From Nocardioides astragali (lineage in GTDB: Bacteria; Actinomycetota; Actinomycetes; Propionibacteriales; Nocardioidaceae), in the NCBI RefSeq assembly GCF_024436375.1, contig NZ_JAFMZM010000005.1:1-64000 (forward strand): DNA of 64,000 bases, given 5' to 3'. Position numbers and translations under genes: made by a program. This document shows, piece by piece, positions 43,881-52,100 of the stretch (position 1 is the stretch's first letter; every line of letters starts with the position of its first letter). The notes beneath the pieces were generated by a model. It ran no database searches. It was not told the origin of the DNA and was given only the letters and a program-made list of their open reading frames with translations.

Positions 43881-44354
43881 TCAGGCGCCTCGGGGGAGAA
43901 AGGCCTCGAGGGTCTCGACGACCAGCCGGTGGTCCTCCAGCTCGGGCAGGCCCGAGACCGCGACAGTGCCGACGCAGCCGGTGCCCCGCACCAGGATCGG
44001 GAAGGCACCTCCGTGTGCGGCGTAGTCCGACGGGGACAGTCGGGCGTCCGCATCGAAGGACCCACCGTCGACGCGGAACTGTTCCCCGACGCGAAGCGAG
44101 GACCGGCCGTAGCGGTCGACCACGGCGCTCTTGCGCTCGAGCCAGCCGTCGTTGTCCGCTGACGAGCCCGCCAGCGCGGCGTGGAACAGTCGCTGGCCGT
44201 TGCGACGGATCGAGATGGCCACGGGGAGCCCAGCCGCGAGTGCGGCGTCCCGCAGGGCTGCGCCGAGCTCCCAGGCGGTGTCTTCGTCGAAGTGGTCGAA
44301 GACGAGGCGCGCCTCCTGGGCCTGCAGCTCGTCGAGCAGCGCGCGGCCGGTCAC
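43881..44354 (-). CDS. UPF0303 / heme-degrading-domain family protein
   Basis: A 157-residue protein of the UPF0303 (YBR137w-like, GlcG-related) family. Diagnostic stretches: DEDTAWELGAALRDAAL, VAISIRRNGQRLFHAALAGSSADN and WLERKSAVVDRYGRSS, with the C-terminal GGAFPILVRGTGCVGTVAVSGLPELEDHRLVVE. Biochemical role in bacteria is not established. It overlaps the Gfo/Idh gene by 4 nt and is probably co-transcribed with it. Confidence 0.85.
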   Translation of the reverse strand: MTGRALLDELQAQEARLVFDHFDEDTAWELGAALRDAALAAGLPVAISIRRNGQRLFHAALAGSSADNDGWLERKSAVVDRYGRSSLRVGEQFRVDGGSFDADARLSPSDYAAHGGAFPILVRGTGCVGTVAVSGLPELEDHRLVVETLEAFLPRGA

Positions 44355-45382
44355 AGCTCGGCTCCCAGGCGTTGCGTCGTACGCCGTTCGATGCTGACCC
44401 GGGCCGCCTCGAGGACGTCGGCGGTCGCGACGGCGTCGACCGCTGCCACCGGGGGAGGGCCCTCACCGCGTACGGCCCGGGCGAAGGCCGGGTAGTAGGT
44501 GTCCCAGGCGCCAGGTTCGAGCGAGACCGGCCGCGAACCCGAGGGCGCGAAGACCCGGTCGAGCTCCGAGGGCTCCTCCACGCCCCAGGGGGCGTCCGTC
44601 GAGGGGTGCGTGCCCGACACGAGCACGTCCTCCTGCGTGTCTGCCGTGGTGACGACCAGCGTGGCCGCCGAGCCGGTGACCCGGAAGCGTGGCCCGGGGG
44701 CGTGCTGGCTCCAGCTGCCCCACAGGTGCGACACGGCACCGTCGGCGTGCATCAACGCCACGAAGACGTCGTCGTCGAGCCCGCTGTCACGCGTCCGCGA
44801 CTCCGCATGCACCGACTCCACCGGGCCGAGCAGCGTGAGCGCCTGGTCGACGAGGTGGGCACCGAAGTCGAGAAGGGTGCCGCCGCCCGACCTGCCGGGA
44901 CCGTTCGAGGGGGCGTACCGCTCGAACCTCGACTCGAAGCGGTGGACCTCGCCCAAGGTCCCGTCGTCGACCCGGGCCCGCACCGTCAGGAAGTCGGAGT
45001 CCCAGCGACGGTTCTGGTAGGGGCACAGCGTCACCCCGCGAGCCGAGGCGAGCGCCACCGAGCTGCGCGCCGCGGCCGGATCCAGGCTGAACGGCTTGTC
45101 GCAGACCACCGACAGGCCCAGGGCGATCGCCTCGTCCGTGAGCCCCGAGTGGGTGTCCGCCGGCGTGGAGATGCTCACCGCTTCTGCGCCGGCGGCTGCC
45201 AGGGCCTCGAGCGAGTCGAACACGCCCACTGCCGGGTGCTCGGCACCCACGAGAGCACGACGCTCGGTGGACGAGGTGACGACGCCCACGAACTCGCACT
45301 CGGGCGCGGCGGCGATCAGCGGGGCATGGAAGTACCTGCCGCCGAAGCCGTAGCCGACCAGTCCGATCTTGACCGGATCCAC
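44351..45382 (-). CDS. Gfo/Idh/MocA-family oxidoreductase
   Basis: A 343-residue NAD(P)-dependent oxidoreductase. Rossmann start KIGLVGYGFGGRYFHAPLI; the family's EKP motif appears as CDKPFSLD; the substrate-domain motif is GTLLDFGAHLVDQAL, with Asp and His for catalysis. These enzymes oxidise sugar or cyclitol hydroxyls. It is separated from the regulon SDR by 73 nt on the same strand, so read-through from operator G is possible. Substrate unknown. Confidence 0.9.
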   Translation of the reverse strand: MDPVKIGLVGYGFGGRYFHAPLIAAAPECEFVGVVTSSTERRALVGAEHPAVGVFDSLEALAAAGAEAVSISTPADTHSGLTDEAIALGLSVVCDKPFSLDPAAARSSVALASARGVTLCPYQNRRWDSDFLTVRARVDDGTLGEVHRFESRFERYAPSNGPGRSGGGTLLDFGAHLVDQALTLLGPVESVHAESRTRDSGLDDDVFVALMHADGAVSHLWGSWSQHAPGPRFRVTGSAATLVVTTADTQEDVLVSGTHPSTDAPWGVEEPSELDRVFAPSGSRPVSLEPGAWDTYYPAFARAVRGEGPPPVAAVDAVATADVLEAARVSIERRTTQRLGAEL

Positions 45383-45455
45383 GTGCGCACCTCTTCCAAC
45401 GACGACGCTCGCGCCAGTCTGCCCGGGTCCGGGTGCCAGCGGTCAAGCCCGCCGC

Positions 45456-46214
45456 TCAGGCCGTCGGACCACCCGCGACGTACAGCACCTGGCCCGAGAC
45501 GAAGCTCGCCCGCTCGTCGGCGAAGAACGACACCGCGTTGGCGATGTCGTCGGGCTCGCCCACGCGGCCGACCGGGATCTCCTTGGCGTTCGCCGCCTTG
45601 AAGTCCTCGAAGGACATGCCGAGCCGCTCGGCGGTGGCCGCGGTCATCTCGGTGGCGATGAAGCCGGGAGCGATCGCGTTGACCGTGACCCCGAATCGGC
45701 CGAGTTCGAGCGCGAGCGTCTTCGTGAAGCCCTGAAGACCCGCCTTGGCGGCGGCGTAGTTGGCCTGGCCGCGGTTGCCGAGGGCCGAGATGCTGGAGAG
45801 GTTCACGATCCGGCCCCAGCCGACCTCGGTCATGTGCCGCTGCGTCGCGCGGCTCATCAGGAAGGCACCGCGGAGGTGGACGTTCATCACCGAGTCCCAG
45901 TCCGCCGTCGACATCTTGAACAGCAGGTTGTCGCGGGTGATGCCCGCGTTGTTGACCAGGACCGTCGGGGCGCCGAGGTCGGACGCGACCCGGTCGACGG
46001 CAGCCTGGACCGCGGCCTCGTCGGAGACGTCGGCCCCGACGGCGATGGCCTTGCTGCCGAGCTCCTCGACGGCAGCCACGGTCTCGGCACACGCGGAATC
46101 GTCGAGGTCGACGACCGCGACCTGGCACCCGTCCGCGGCCAGTCGCCTGCTGACGGCCGCGCCGATGCCGCGGGCTCCTCCGGTGACGATCGCGGTGCGC
46201 TGGGGGATGTTCAC
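45456..46214 (-). CDS. SDR, FabG-like 3-oxoacyl reductase / acetoacetyl-CoA reductase
   Basis: A 252-residue classical SDR. Cofactor motif TGGARGIG, NNAG, Ser141, Tyr153 and Lys157 (YAAAK). The C-terminal GRVGEPDDIANAVSFFADERASFVSGQVLYVAGG is close to FabG/PhaB. It would interconvert a 3-hydroxyacyl and 3-oxoacyl thioester. The GTG at 46214 is chosen because GAGGAG lies just upstream. Operator G is about 40 nt upstream; it is divergent from the crotonase operon. Confidence 0.9.
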   Translation of the reverse strand: MNIPQRTAIVTGGARGIGAAVSRRLAADGCQVAVVDLDDSACAETVAAVEELGSKAIAVGADVSDEAAVQAAVDRVASDLGAPTVLVNNAGITRDNLLFKMSTADWDSVMNVHLRGAFLMSRATQRHMTEVGWGRIVNLSSISALGNRGQANYAAAKAGLQGFTKTLALELGRFGVTVNAIAPGFIATEMTAATAERLGMSFEDFKAANAKEIPVGRVGEPDDIANAVSFFADERASFVSGQVLYVAGGPTA

Positions 46215-46254
46215 GTGATGCTCCTCGAGGCGGTTGTGGGAGGGTGGTGCCTGA

Positions 46255-46271
46255 TCTGAAGTCACTTCAGT
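46255..46271. promoter_or_regulatory. Operator G, SDR promoter
   Basis: TCTGAA-GTCAC-TTCAGT matches the operator consensus at 11 of 12 arm positions. It lies on the SDR side of the divergent region, 50 bp centre to centre from operator H. Confidence 0.7.
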
Positions 46272-46278
46272 TCGCGGC

Positions 46279-46321
46279 TTGACATTAACACCGGTCTCGA
46301 CCAAACTGAAGTGGATTCAGT
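46279..46321 (+). promoter_or_regulatory. Promoter and operator H of the crotonase operon
   Basis: TTGACA (46279-46284) is a perfect -35 box; a 17-nt spacer leads to CAAACT (46302-46307). Operator H, ACTGAA-GTGGA-TTCAGT (46305-46321), matches the palindrome at all 12 arm positions and covers the expected start point. It is the best copy in the window. Confidence 0.75.
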
Positions 46322-46345
46322 TCAAATAGCGAAGGGGACCAGTCC

Positions 46346-47134
46346 ATGATTGACACCGACCACGTCGTGCTCGAGAAGGACGGCGAGATCGCCCGCGTGT
46401 GGCTCAACCGGCCGCACAAGCTCAACGCCGTCACCACCGAGCTGCTGCACCGCCTCGACGAGATCATCGTCGAGGTCGACAGCGACCCGAACCTGAAGGT
46501 CCTGGTCCTGCGTGGCCGCAACAACACCTTCTGCTCGGGCTTCGACCTCGACGAGCTGCTCGCCGACTACGTCGGCACCACGACCGCGATGGAGGTGGCG
46601 GTCCTCTCGGCCAAGGTGTGCGACCGGCTCTACTCGATGAACACGCCGTCGGTCGCGGTGCTCGAGGGCTATGTCACCGCGGGTGGCTTCGAGCTGATGA
46701 TCTCCTGCGACTTCGCCGTGTCCGCCGACGACGCCAAGATCGGCGACTTCCACATCCGCCGTGCCCTGTTCGGCGGCGCCGGCCCGATCTACCGCCTCCC
46801 GCGCATGATCGGCATCCGCAAGACCAAGGAGCTCATGCTCACCGGCAAGCTGCTGTCCGGAAAGGAAGCGGTCGACTTCGACCTGATCAACGCCTCCGCC
46901 CCGGCCGAGGAGCTCGACCAGCTGGTCACCGACTTCATCGCGCCGATCATCGACAAGAGCCCCTTCGCCATGCGGCTCACCAAGATGACCATCGACCGTG
47001 GCCTCGACGCCGACATCCAGTCCCTGATGGTCATGGAGCACCTCGCTGTGGGCAACGCGCTCCAGTCCGAGGATGCTCGCGAGGGCGTCAACGCCTTCCT
47101 CGAGAAGCGTGAACCCAAATGGGTCGGTCGCTGA
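46346..47134 (+). CDS. enoyl-CoA hydratase/isomerase family protein (crotonase)
   Basis: A 262-residue crotonase. The oxyanion-hole loop is NNTFCSGFDLDELL and the second is YVTAGGFELMISCDFAVS. The first catalytic Glu (Glu144 of rat crotonase) is kept in GGFELM; the second (Glu164, usually in PEI/VxLG) is replaced, GDFHIRRALFGG. The reaction may therefore differ from simple hydration. AAGGGG precedes the ATG. It leads a long operon reaching at least the acyl-CoA ligase. Confidence 0.9.
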   Translation: MIDTDHVVLEKDGEIARVWLNRPHKLNAVTTELLHRLDEIIVEVDSDPNLKVLVLRGRNNTFCSGFDLDELLADYVGTTTAMEVAVLSAKVCDRLYSMNTPSVAVLEGYVTAGGFELMISCDFAVSADDAKIGDFHIRRALFGGAGPIYRLPRMIGIRKTKELMLTGKLLSGKEAVDFDLINASAPAEELDQLVTDFIAPIIDKSPFAMRLTKMTIDRGLDADIQSLMVMEHLAVGNALQSEDAREGVNAFLEKREPKWVGR

Positions 47135-47499
47135 CGGGCAGCCGCTGCCTGCACTGCTCGACGGTCGCCTTCCCGCCGGCCCGTGGCTGCCAGAGCTGTG
47201 GTCGCACCTCCCAGGAGACGATCGAGCTCGGCAGCCGCGGGACCGTGTGGGGCTTCACCGTGCAGCGGTTCGCGCCGAAGTCCCCGCCGTACGTCGAGCC
47301 CGCCGGGGGATTCGTGCCGTTCGCGGTCGGCTACGTCGAGCTGCCGGAAGGCGTGAAGGTGGAGGCCGTCCTGGACTGCACAGACTTCGCGGAGCTCGCG
47401 GGCGATGCGGAGGTCACGCTCGTCAGCGCCGACCCGGTGCCGCGGTTCGCCACCGACCTGGCGCTGGCCAGCTCGGCCACGATCGGAGAACGAGCATGA
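47119..47499 (+). CDS. DUF35 OB-fold protein with zinc ribbon
   Basis: A 126-residue protein. The N-terminal rubredoxin-like zinc ribbon has CLHC and CQSC; an OB-fold follows (GTVWGFTVQRFAPKSPPY, GGFVPFAVGYVELPEGVKVEAVL). In actinobacterial catabolism DUF35 proteins pair with thiolase-like proteins, as in the Ltp2-ChsH2 aldolase of steroid side-chain degradation. Here it overlaps the crotonase by 16 nt and the thiolase-like gene by 3 nt, which fits an obligate partner. Confidence 0.9.
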   Translation: MGRSLTGSRCLHCSTVAFPPARGCQSCGRTSQETIELGSRGTVWGFTVQRFAPKSPPYVEPAGGFVPFAVGYVELPEGVKVEAVLDCTDFAELAGDAEVTLVSADPVPRFATDLALASSATIGERA

Positions 47500-48641
47500 G
47501 CACCGGTGTCTCGATCGTCGGCGCCGGCCTGTCCAGGTTCGGCCGGCAGCCGGGTCGCACCGGTCGCGAGCTCGCGCTCGACGCCATCCGGGCCGCGCTG
47601 CTCGACGCGGGGCTGGCCTGGACCGATGTGCAGGTCGCGTTCGGTGGCAGCGACGGGTCAGGCCTGGCCGACACCCTCGTGGCCGACCTCGGCCTGACCG
47701 GGATCCCGTTCACCAACGTCAAGAACGGCTGCGCCACTGGCGGCAGCGCGCTGATGTCGGCGGTCAACGCCATCCGCTCGGGCAGCGCCGAGATCGCCCT
47801 CGCTGTCGGCTTCGACAAGCACCCACGTGGCGCCTTCGACCCGCGACCCGAGGACTGGGGTCTGCCCGCGGCGTACGGCGAGGCGGGCCTCATGGTGACC
47901 ACGCAGTTCTTCGGCATCAAGATCGCGAGATACATGCGCGAGCACGGCATCAGCGAGCGGACCCTGGCCCTGGTGGCGGAGAAGGCCTATCGCAACGGTG
48001 CCCTGAACCCCAACGCCTGGCGACGCGAGGCGATCCCGGCCGACGACATCGCCGCGGCCGACATGGTCAACGATCCCCTCACGCGCTTCATGTTCTGCTC
48101 ACCCGGCGAGGGCGGCGCGGCGATCATCGTGACCAGCGACGCCGTCGCGGCCCGCCTGGGGCGCGCCGTACGCCTGTTGGGCGCCGCCACCCGCACGCGC
48201 CGGTTCGGCTCCTTCGAGGTCTTCAGCCCCTCCATCCAGGGCACCGGAGTCCCCTCCAGCGTCAGCGCCGACGCGGCCGCCGCGGCGTTCGCGGCTGCCG
48301 GGGTCAGCCCCTCGGACGTGGACGTCGTCCAGGTCCAGGACACCGAGAGCGGGGCCGAGGTCATGCACCTCGCCGAGTGCGGGTTCTGCAAGCACGGCGA
48401 GCAGGAGGCGATGGTGGCCGCCGGCGAGACCGAGATCGGCGGCCGGCTTCCGGTCAACACCGACGGCGGCTGCATCGCCAACGGCGAGCCCATCGGCGCC
48501 TCCGGGCTCCGGCAGGTCCACGAGATCGTGACGCAGCTCCGCGGCGAGGCGGGGGAGCGGCAGGTGAGCGCCCCGCAGATCGGCTTCACCCATGTCTACG
48601 GAGCACCAGGCATCAGTGCCTGCACGGTGCTCGCAGTCTGA
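47496..48641 (+). CDS. thiolase-like protein (SCP-x/Ltp type), DUF35 partner
   Basis: A 381-residue thiolase-fold protein. The N-terminal catalytic Cys is in VKNGCATGGSAL. The usual GHPxGATG motif reads NGEPIGASG, so the catalytic His is Glu, and the C-terminal part ends GFTHVYGAPGISACTVL. This subfamily resembles the Ltp2-type retro-aldolases more than true thiolases. With the DUF35 partner it may cleave a beta-hydroxyacyl-CoA by retro-aldol reaction or act as an unusual thiolase. ATG 47496 overlaps the DUF35 stop. Confidence 0.87.
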   Translation: MSTGVSIVGAGLSRFGRQPGRTGRELALDAIRAALLDAGLAWTDVQVAFGGSDGSGLADTLVADLGLTGIPFTNVKNGCATGGSALMSAVNAIRSGSAEIALAVGFDKHPRGAFDPRPEDWGLPAAYGEAGLMVTTQFFGIKIARYMREHGISERTLALVAEKAYRNGALNPNAWRREAIPADDIAAADMVNDPLTRFMFCSPGEGGAAIIVTSDAVAARLGRAVRLLGAATRTRRFGSFEVFSPSIQGTGVPSSVSADAAAAAFAAAGVSPSDVDVVQVQDTESGAEVMHLAECGFCKHGEQEAMVAAGETEIGGRLPVNTDGGCIANGEPIGASGLRQVHEIVTQLRGEAGERQVSAPQIGFTHVYGAPGISACTVLAV

Positions 48642-48651
48642 GAGGACGACG

Positions 48652-49857
48652 ATGACGCCCCCCGAACCCATCTCCCTCGACGAGTTCACGATCGCCGCCA
48701 GGGCGTGGCTCTCCTCCGTCGCGGAGCCGCGGCGCACCGCCCAGTGGGGCGTCGGCCCGGACTCCGTGGCCGTCTTCGAGAACTGGACGGCCGAGGAGGA
48801 GCGGGCCGAGACGGACCGGATCAGCGCCTACGAGAAGGTCAAGTACGACGCGGGCTGGGGCGCGCTGACCTGGCCCGAGGAGTACGGCGGGCGGGGCCTG
48901 CCGATGTCCTACGCGCTGGCGTTCCGGCACGAGGAGGAGGCCTTCGACGTGCCCCGGCGCACCGAGATGTTCTCGGTGACCCAGCAGCTCGTGGCGCCGG
49001 CGATCGCCCAGTGGGGGACCACCGAGCAGCGCGACCACTACGTGAGAGCGATGCTGCGCACGGACCTGATCGCCTGCCAGCTCTTCTCCGAGACCGAGGC
49101 CGGCTCCGACCTCGCGGCCGTGCGCACGCGGGCCGTCGAGCGGGACGGCCACTGGGTGCTCGACGGACACAAGGTCTGGACCTCGGGAGCACCCGTGGCC
49201 GACATCGGCGTCGCCGTGACGCGAACGGACAGCTCGGCCGCCAAGCACGCCGGCCTCACCGTCTTCCTGGTGCCGATGGACGCAGCCGGCGTCACCGTGC
49301 GACCGATCCGGCAGATGACCGGCGGCAGCTCGTTCAACGAGGTGTACCTCGACGGGGTGGAGCTCTCCGACGACATGAGGCTCGGGCCGGTCGGGCAGGG
49401 CTGGAAGGTGGCGCTGACGGTGCTGGCCGCGGAGCGCCTCGACTCGGGCAACCTCGGGCTGGCGAACGCCGACCGTGCCGTCGACCTGGCTCGCAACCTG
49501 GGCCGACCGCTCAGCGAGCTCGAGCAGGACCTCGTCGCAGACCTGGTGACGCGCAGCTACGTGCAGAGACTGACGGGCATGCGAGTGGCGGCCGCCCTCG
49601 TGTCCGGCGTCGACCCCGGCCCGGAGGCCTCCGTGGGCAAGCTCCTGGCGACCGACACGATGGCGCGCACCTCCGAGGTGGTACGCGCGCTGCTCGGACC
49701 CGAGCTGGCCGCGAACACCGGCGGCTGGGGAACGTGGGCCTGGACCGAGCACCTCCTCGGCGCGCCCGGCTATCGCATCGCCGGCGGCACGGACGAGATC
49801 CAGCACAACATCCTCGCCGAGCGCGTCCTCGGCCTGCCCAGGGAGCCGCGTCCATGA
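48652..49857 (+). CDS. acyl-CoA dehydrogenase family protein
   Basis: A 401-residue acyl-CoA dehydrogenase. Typical stretches: GWGALTWPEEYGGRGLPMSY, ACQLFSETEAGSDLAAVRTRA, LDGHKVWTSGAPVAD, and the C-terminal YRIAGGTDEIQHNILAERVLGLP. It introduces the alpha,beta double bond in an acyl-CoA. AGAGGACG precedes the ATG. It occupies the same place relative to the kinase as the dehydrogenase at 19500 does in module 1, and overlaps the kinase gene by 4 nt. Confidence 0.92.
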   Translation: MTPPEPISLDEFTIAARAWLSSVAEPRRTAQWGVGPDSVAVFENWTAEEERAETDRISAYEKVKYDAGWGALTWPEEYGGRGLPMSYALAFRHEEEAFDVPRRTEMFSVTQQLVAPAIAQWGTTEQRDHYVRAMLRTDLIACQLFSETEAGSDLAAVRTRAVERDGHWVLDGHKVWTSGAPVADIGVAVTRTDSSAAKHAGLTVFLVPMDAAGVTVRPIRQMTGGSSFNEVYLDGVELSDDMRLGPVGQGWKVALTVLAAERLDSGNLGLANADRAVDLARNLGRPLSELEQDLVADLVTRSYVQRLTGMRVAAALVSGVDPGPEASVGKLLATDTMARTSEVVRALLGPELAANTGGWGTWAWTEHLLGAPGYRIAGGTDEIQHNILAERVLGLPREPRP

Positions 49858-50822
49858 GCACCGGCTTCGAGGACCGTCTCGCGGATCGGGTCGAGGTCGC
49901 CCTTCGCCGCGAACGTAGGGACCTCGAGGTGGGCGCCCTCACCCGTCTGCCCGGTGGCCACTCGGGCCTGACCTACCGGGTCGAGACCAGCGCGGGGCCG
50001 TTGGTGGTCAAGTCCGTCCCGGAGGGCCAACTGGCCGTCGGACGGCACGACATGCTCCGTCAGGCACGGATGATCTCCGCGCTCGCGCCCACCGACGTCC
50101 CTGTCCCAGCGGTCGTCGCCACGGACGATGCCGAGCCGGCCTGGTTCGCCATGCAGCTGGTCGGTGGCGAGTCCCTCGAGCCGGTGCTCGACGACCCGGC
50201 CGTGCCGTCCACCCTCGCCGCGCGGCGGATGCTCCGCGCGGCCGAGATCCTGCCGGCACTGCACGACGTACCCCTCGACAAGGTGCCGGTGGACGCCGAC
50301 GCGCTGTCCCCCGGTGACGAGCTGGCCCGCTGGGCTCGCACGATGGCCGCGGTCCCCCCACACCTCGTGCCCGACGCGGATCGCCTGCACCAACGGCTCT
50401 CGCAGTGCATTCCTCCCGCTGTCGAGCCGACGCTGGTGCACGGCGACTACCGGCTGGGGAACCTGATCTGCGACGGCACCGAGCCGGTCGCGCTGATCGA
50501 CTGGGAGATCTGGAGCGTGGGCGACCCGCGCGTGGAGCTCGGCTGGTTCCTGGTCTTCGCCGACGGCTCCAACTTCCCCGGAGTCGGCCGCGAGGTCGCC
50601 GGACTGCCCACCGCGCACGAGCTGGTCGAGGCGTACGCCGCCGACGGCCGGCCGGTGGACGACCTCGCCTGGTTCGACGCCCTCGGCCGCTACAAGATGG
50701 CCGCGATCATGGGCCACAACCTGCGCCGGCACCTCGAAGGCCGCCACCACGATCCGGACCAGGAACGCCTGCCCGACACCATCCAGCGGCTCATCGCCAC
50801 CGGACTGTCGACGACGTTCTGA
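49854..50822 (+). CDS. APH-family kinase (4-hydroxyacyl-CoA kinase-like), copy 2
   Basis: A 322-residue kinase-fold phosphotransferase. ATP Lys is probably Lys53 (PLVVKSVPEG), the catalytic loop is HGDYRLGN (His196, Asp198, Asn203), and the metal Asp216 is in LIDWEIWSVGDPRVELGW. Same fold and operon position as the kinase at 20696 but clearly diverged, so it may act on a different intermediate. Flanked by two acyl-CoA dehydrogenases, as in levulinate catabolism (LvaA/LvaC) and ACAD10/11. Confidence 0.85.
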   Translation: MSTGFEDRLADRVEVALRRERRDLEVGALTRLPGGHSGLTYRVETSAGPLVVKSVPEGQLAVGRHDMLRQARMISALAPTDVPVPAVVATDDAEPAWFAMQLVGGESLEPVLDDPAVPSTLAARRMLRAAEILPALHDVPLDKVPVDADALSPGDELARWARTMAAVPPHLVPDADRLHQRLSQCIPPAVEPTLVHGDYRLGNLICDGTEPVALIDWEIWSVGDPRVELGWFLVFADGSNFPGVGREVAGLPTAHELVEAYAADGRPVDDLAWFDALGRYKMAAIMGHNLRRHLEGRHHDPDQERLPDTIQRLIATGLSTTF

Positions 50823-50858
50823 CCCCGCCACCACCACCAACGACACGAGAGGAACTCC

Positions 50859-52100
50859 GTGGACTTCGAGCCCTCCGCCCGGACGCGTGACCTGACGGCC
50901 CGCCTGCAGGTGTTCATGGACGAGCACGTCTACCCCGCCGAGGCGGTCTACGACGCGCAGGTCGCGGCGTCCGCGAACCCGCACGAGCAGCCGCAGGTGA
51001 TGCGTGACCTGCAGGCGACGGCGCGGGAGCAGGGACTCTGGAACCTCTTCATGACGCACGGGTCCTGGGGGGCGGGCCTGACCAACCTCGAGTACGCACC
51101 GCTGATGGAGCTGGCCGGCCGGTCGATCATCGGCCCGGAGGCCCTCAACTGCTCGGCGCCCGACACCGGGAACATGGAGATCCTGGCGATGTACGGCACG
51201 CCGGAGCAGCAGGAGCAGTGGCTGCATCCCCTGCTGGACTGCCGGATCCGCTCGGCGTTCGCGATGACCGAGCCTGCCGTGGCCAGCTCCGACGCCACCA
51301 ACATCACCGCGACGATCCGCCGCGACGGCGACCACTACGTCCTCAACGGGCGCAAGTGGTACACCTCGGGCATCCTCGACCCGGACTGCAAGCTGGTCAT
51401 CTTCATGGGCAAGTCGGACCCCGACGGGCCGACCTATCGGCAGCAGAGCATGATCCTGGTCCCCACCGACGCACCCGGCATCGAGGTGCTGCGCGACCTG
51501 ACCATGTTCGGCTACCAGGACCGGCTCGGGCACGGTGAGGTCGACTTCACGGACGTGCGAGTGCCGGCCGCGAACATGCTTGGCGTCGAGGGCGACGGTT
51601 TCGCCATCGCCCAGGGCAGGCTCGGGCCGGGCCGCATGCACTACGCGATGCGCGCGATCGGCTTCGCCGAGCGGGCGATGTCGATGATGTGCCGACGCGC
51701 CGTGGACCGTGAGGCGTTCGGCGGACCGCTGGCCGACCAGGGTGTCGTCCGCGAGTGGGTGGCGCGCAGCCGGATGGAGATCGACCAGGTCCGGCTGCTC
51801 ACCCTGCGTGCCTCCTGGCTTATGGACACGCAGGGCAACGCCGCGGCGAGGTCCGACGTGGCCGCCATCAAGGTGGCCGCGATGGAGGTGGCCCACAACG
51901 TGGTCAACCGCGCAGTGCAGACGTACGGCGCCGCGGGCGTCAGCGAGGACACCGTGCTGGCCAGGCTCTTCGCCATCACCCGCGCCCTGCAGATCGCGGA
52001 CGGACCCAACGAGGTGCACCTGCGCACCATCGGCAAGCTCGAGCTGGCCGGCTACCGCAAGCCGGCCGACGCGGCGACGTACATGGGAGGCAGGCCATGA
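50859..52100 (+). CDS. acyl-CoA dehydrogenase, ACAD10/11-like, copy 2
   Basis: A 413-residue acyl-CoA dehydrogenase starting (GTG) MDFEPSARTRDLTARLQVFMDEHVYP, the N-terminus usual for ACAD10/11-type enzymes. AFAMTEPAVASSDATNI and LNGRKWYTSGILDP form the flavin site, RDLTMFGYQDRLGHGEV follows, and the C-terminus has QTYGAAGVSEDTVLARLFAITR then DGPNEVHLRTIGKLEL. Likely partner of the kinase upstream, eliminating phosphate to form an enoyl-CoA. GAGAGGAAC precedes the start; 36 nt separate it from the kinase. Confidence 0.92.
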   Translation: MDFEPSARTRDLTARLQVFMDEHVYPAEAVYDAQVAASANPHEQPQVMRDLQATAREQGLWNLFMTHGSWGAGLTNLEYAPLMELAGRSIIGPEALNCSAPDTGNMEILAMYGTPEQQEQWLHPLLDCRIRSAFAMTEPAVASSDATNITATIRRDGDHYVLNGRKWYTSGILDPDCKLVIFMGKSDPDGPTYRQQSMILVPTDAPGIEVLRDLTMFGYQDRLGHGEVDFTDVRVPAANMLGVEGDGFAIAQGRLGPGRMHYAMRAIGFAERAMSMMCRRAVDREAFGGPLADQGVVREWVARSRMEIDQVRLLTLRASWLMDTQGNAAARSDVAAIKVAAMEVAHNVVNRAVQTYGAAGVSEDTVLARLFAITRALQIADGPNEVHLRTIGKLELAGYRKPADAATYMGGRP

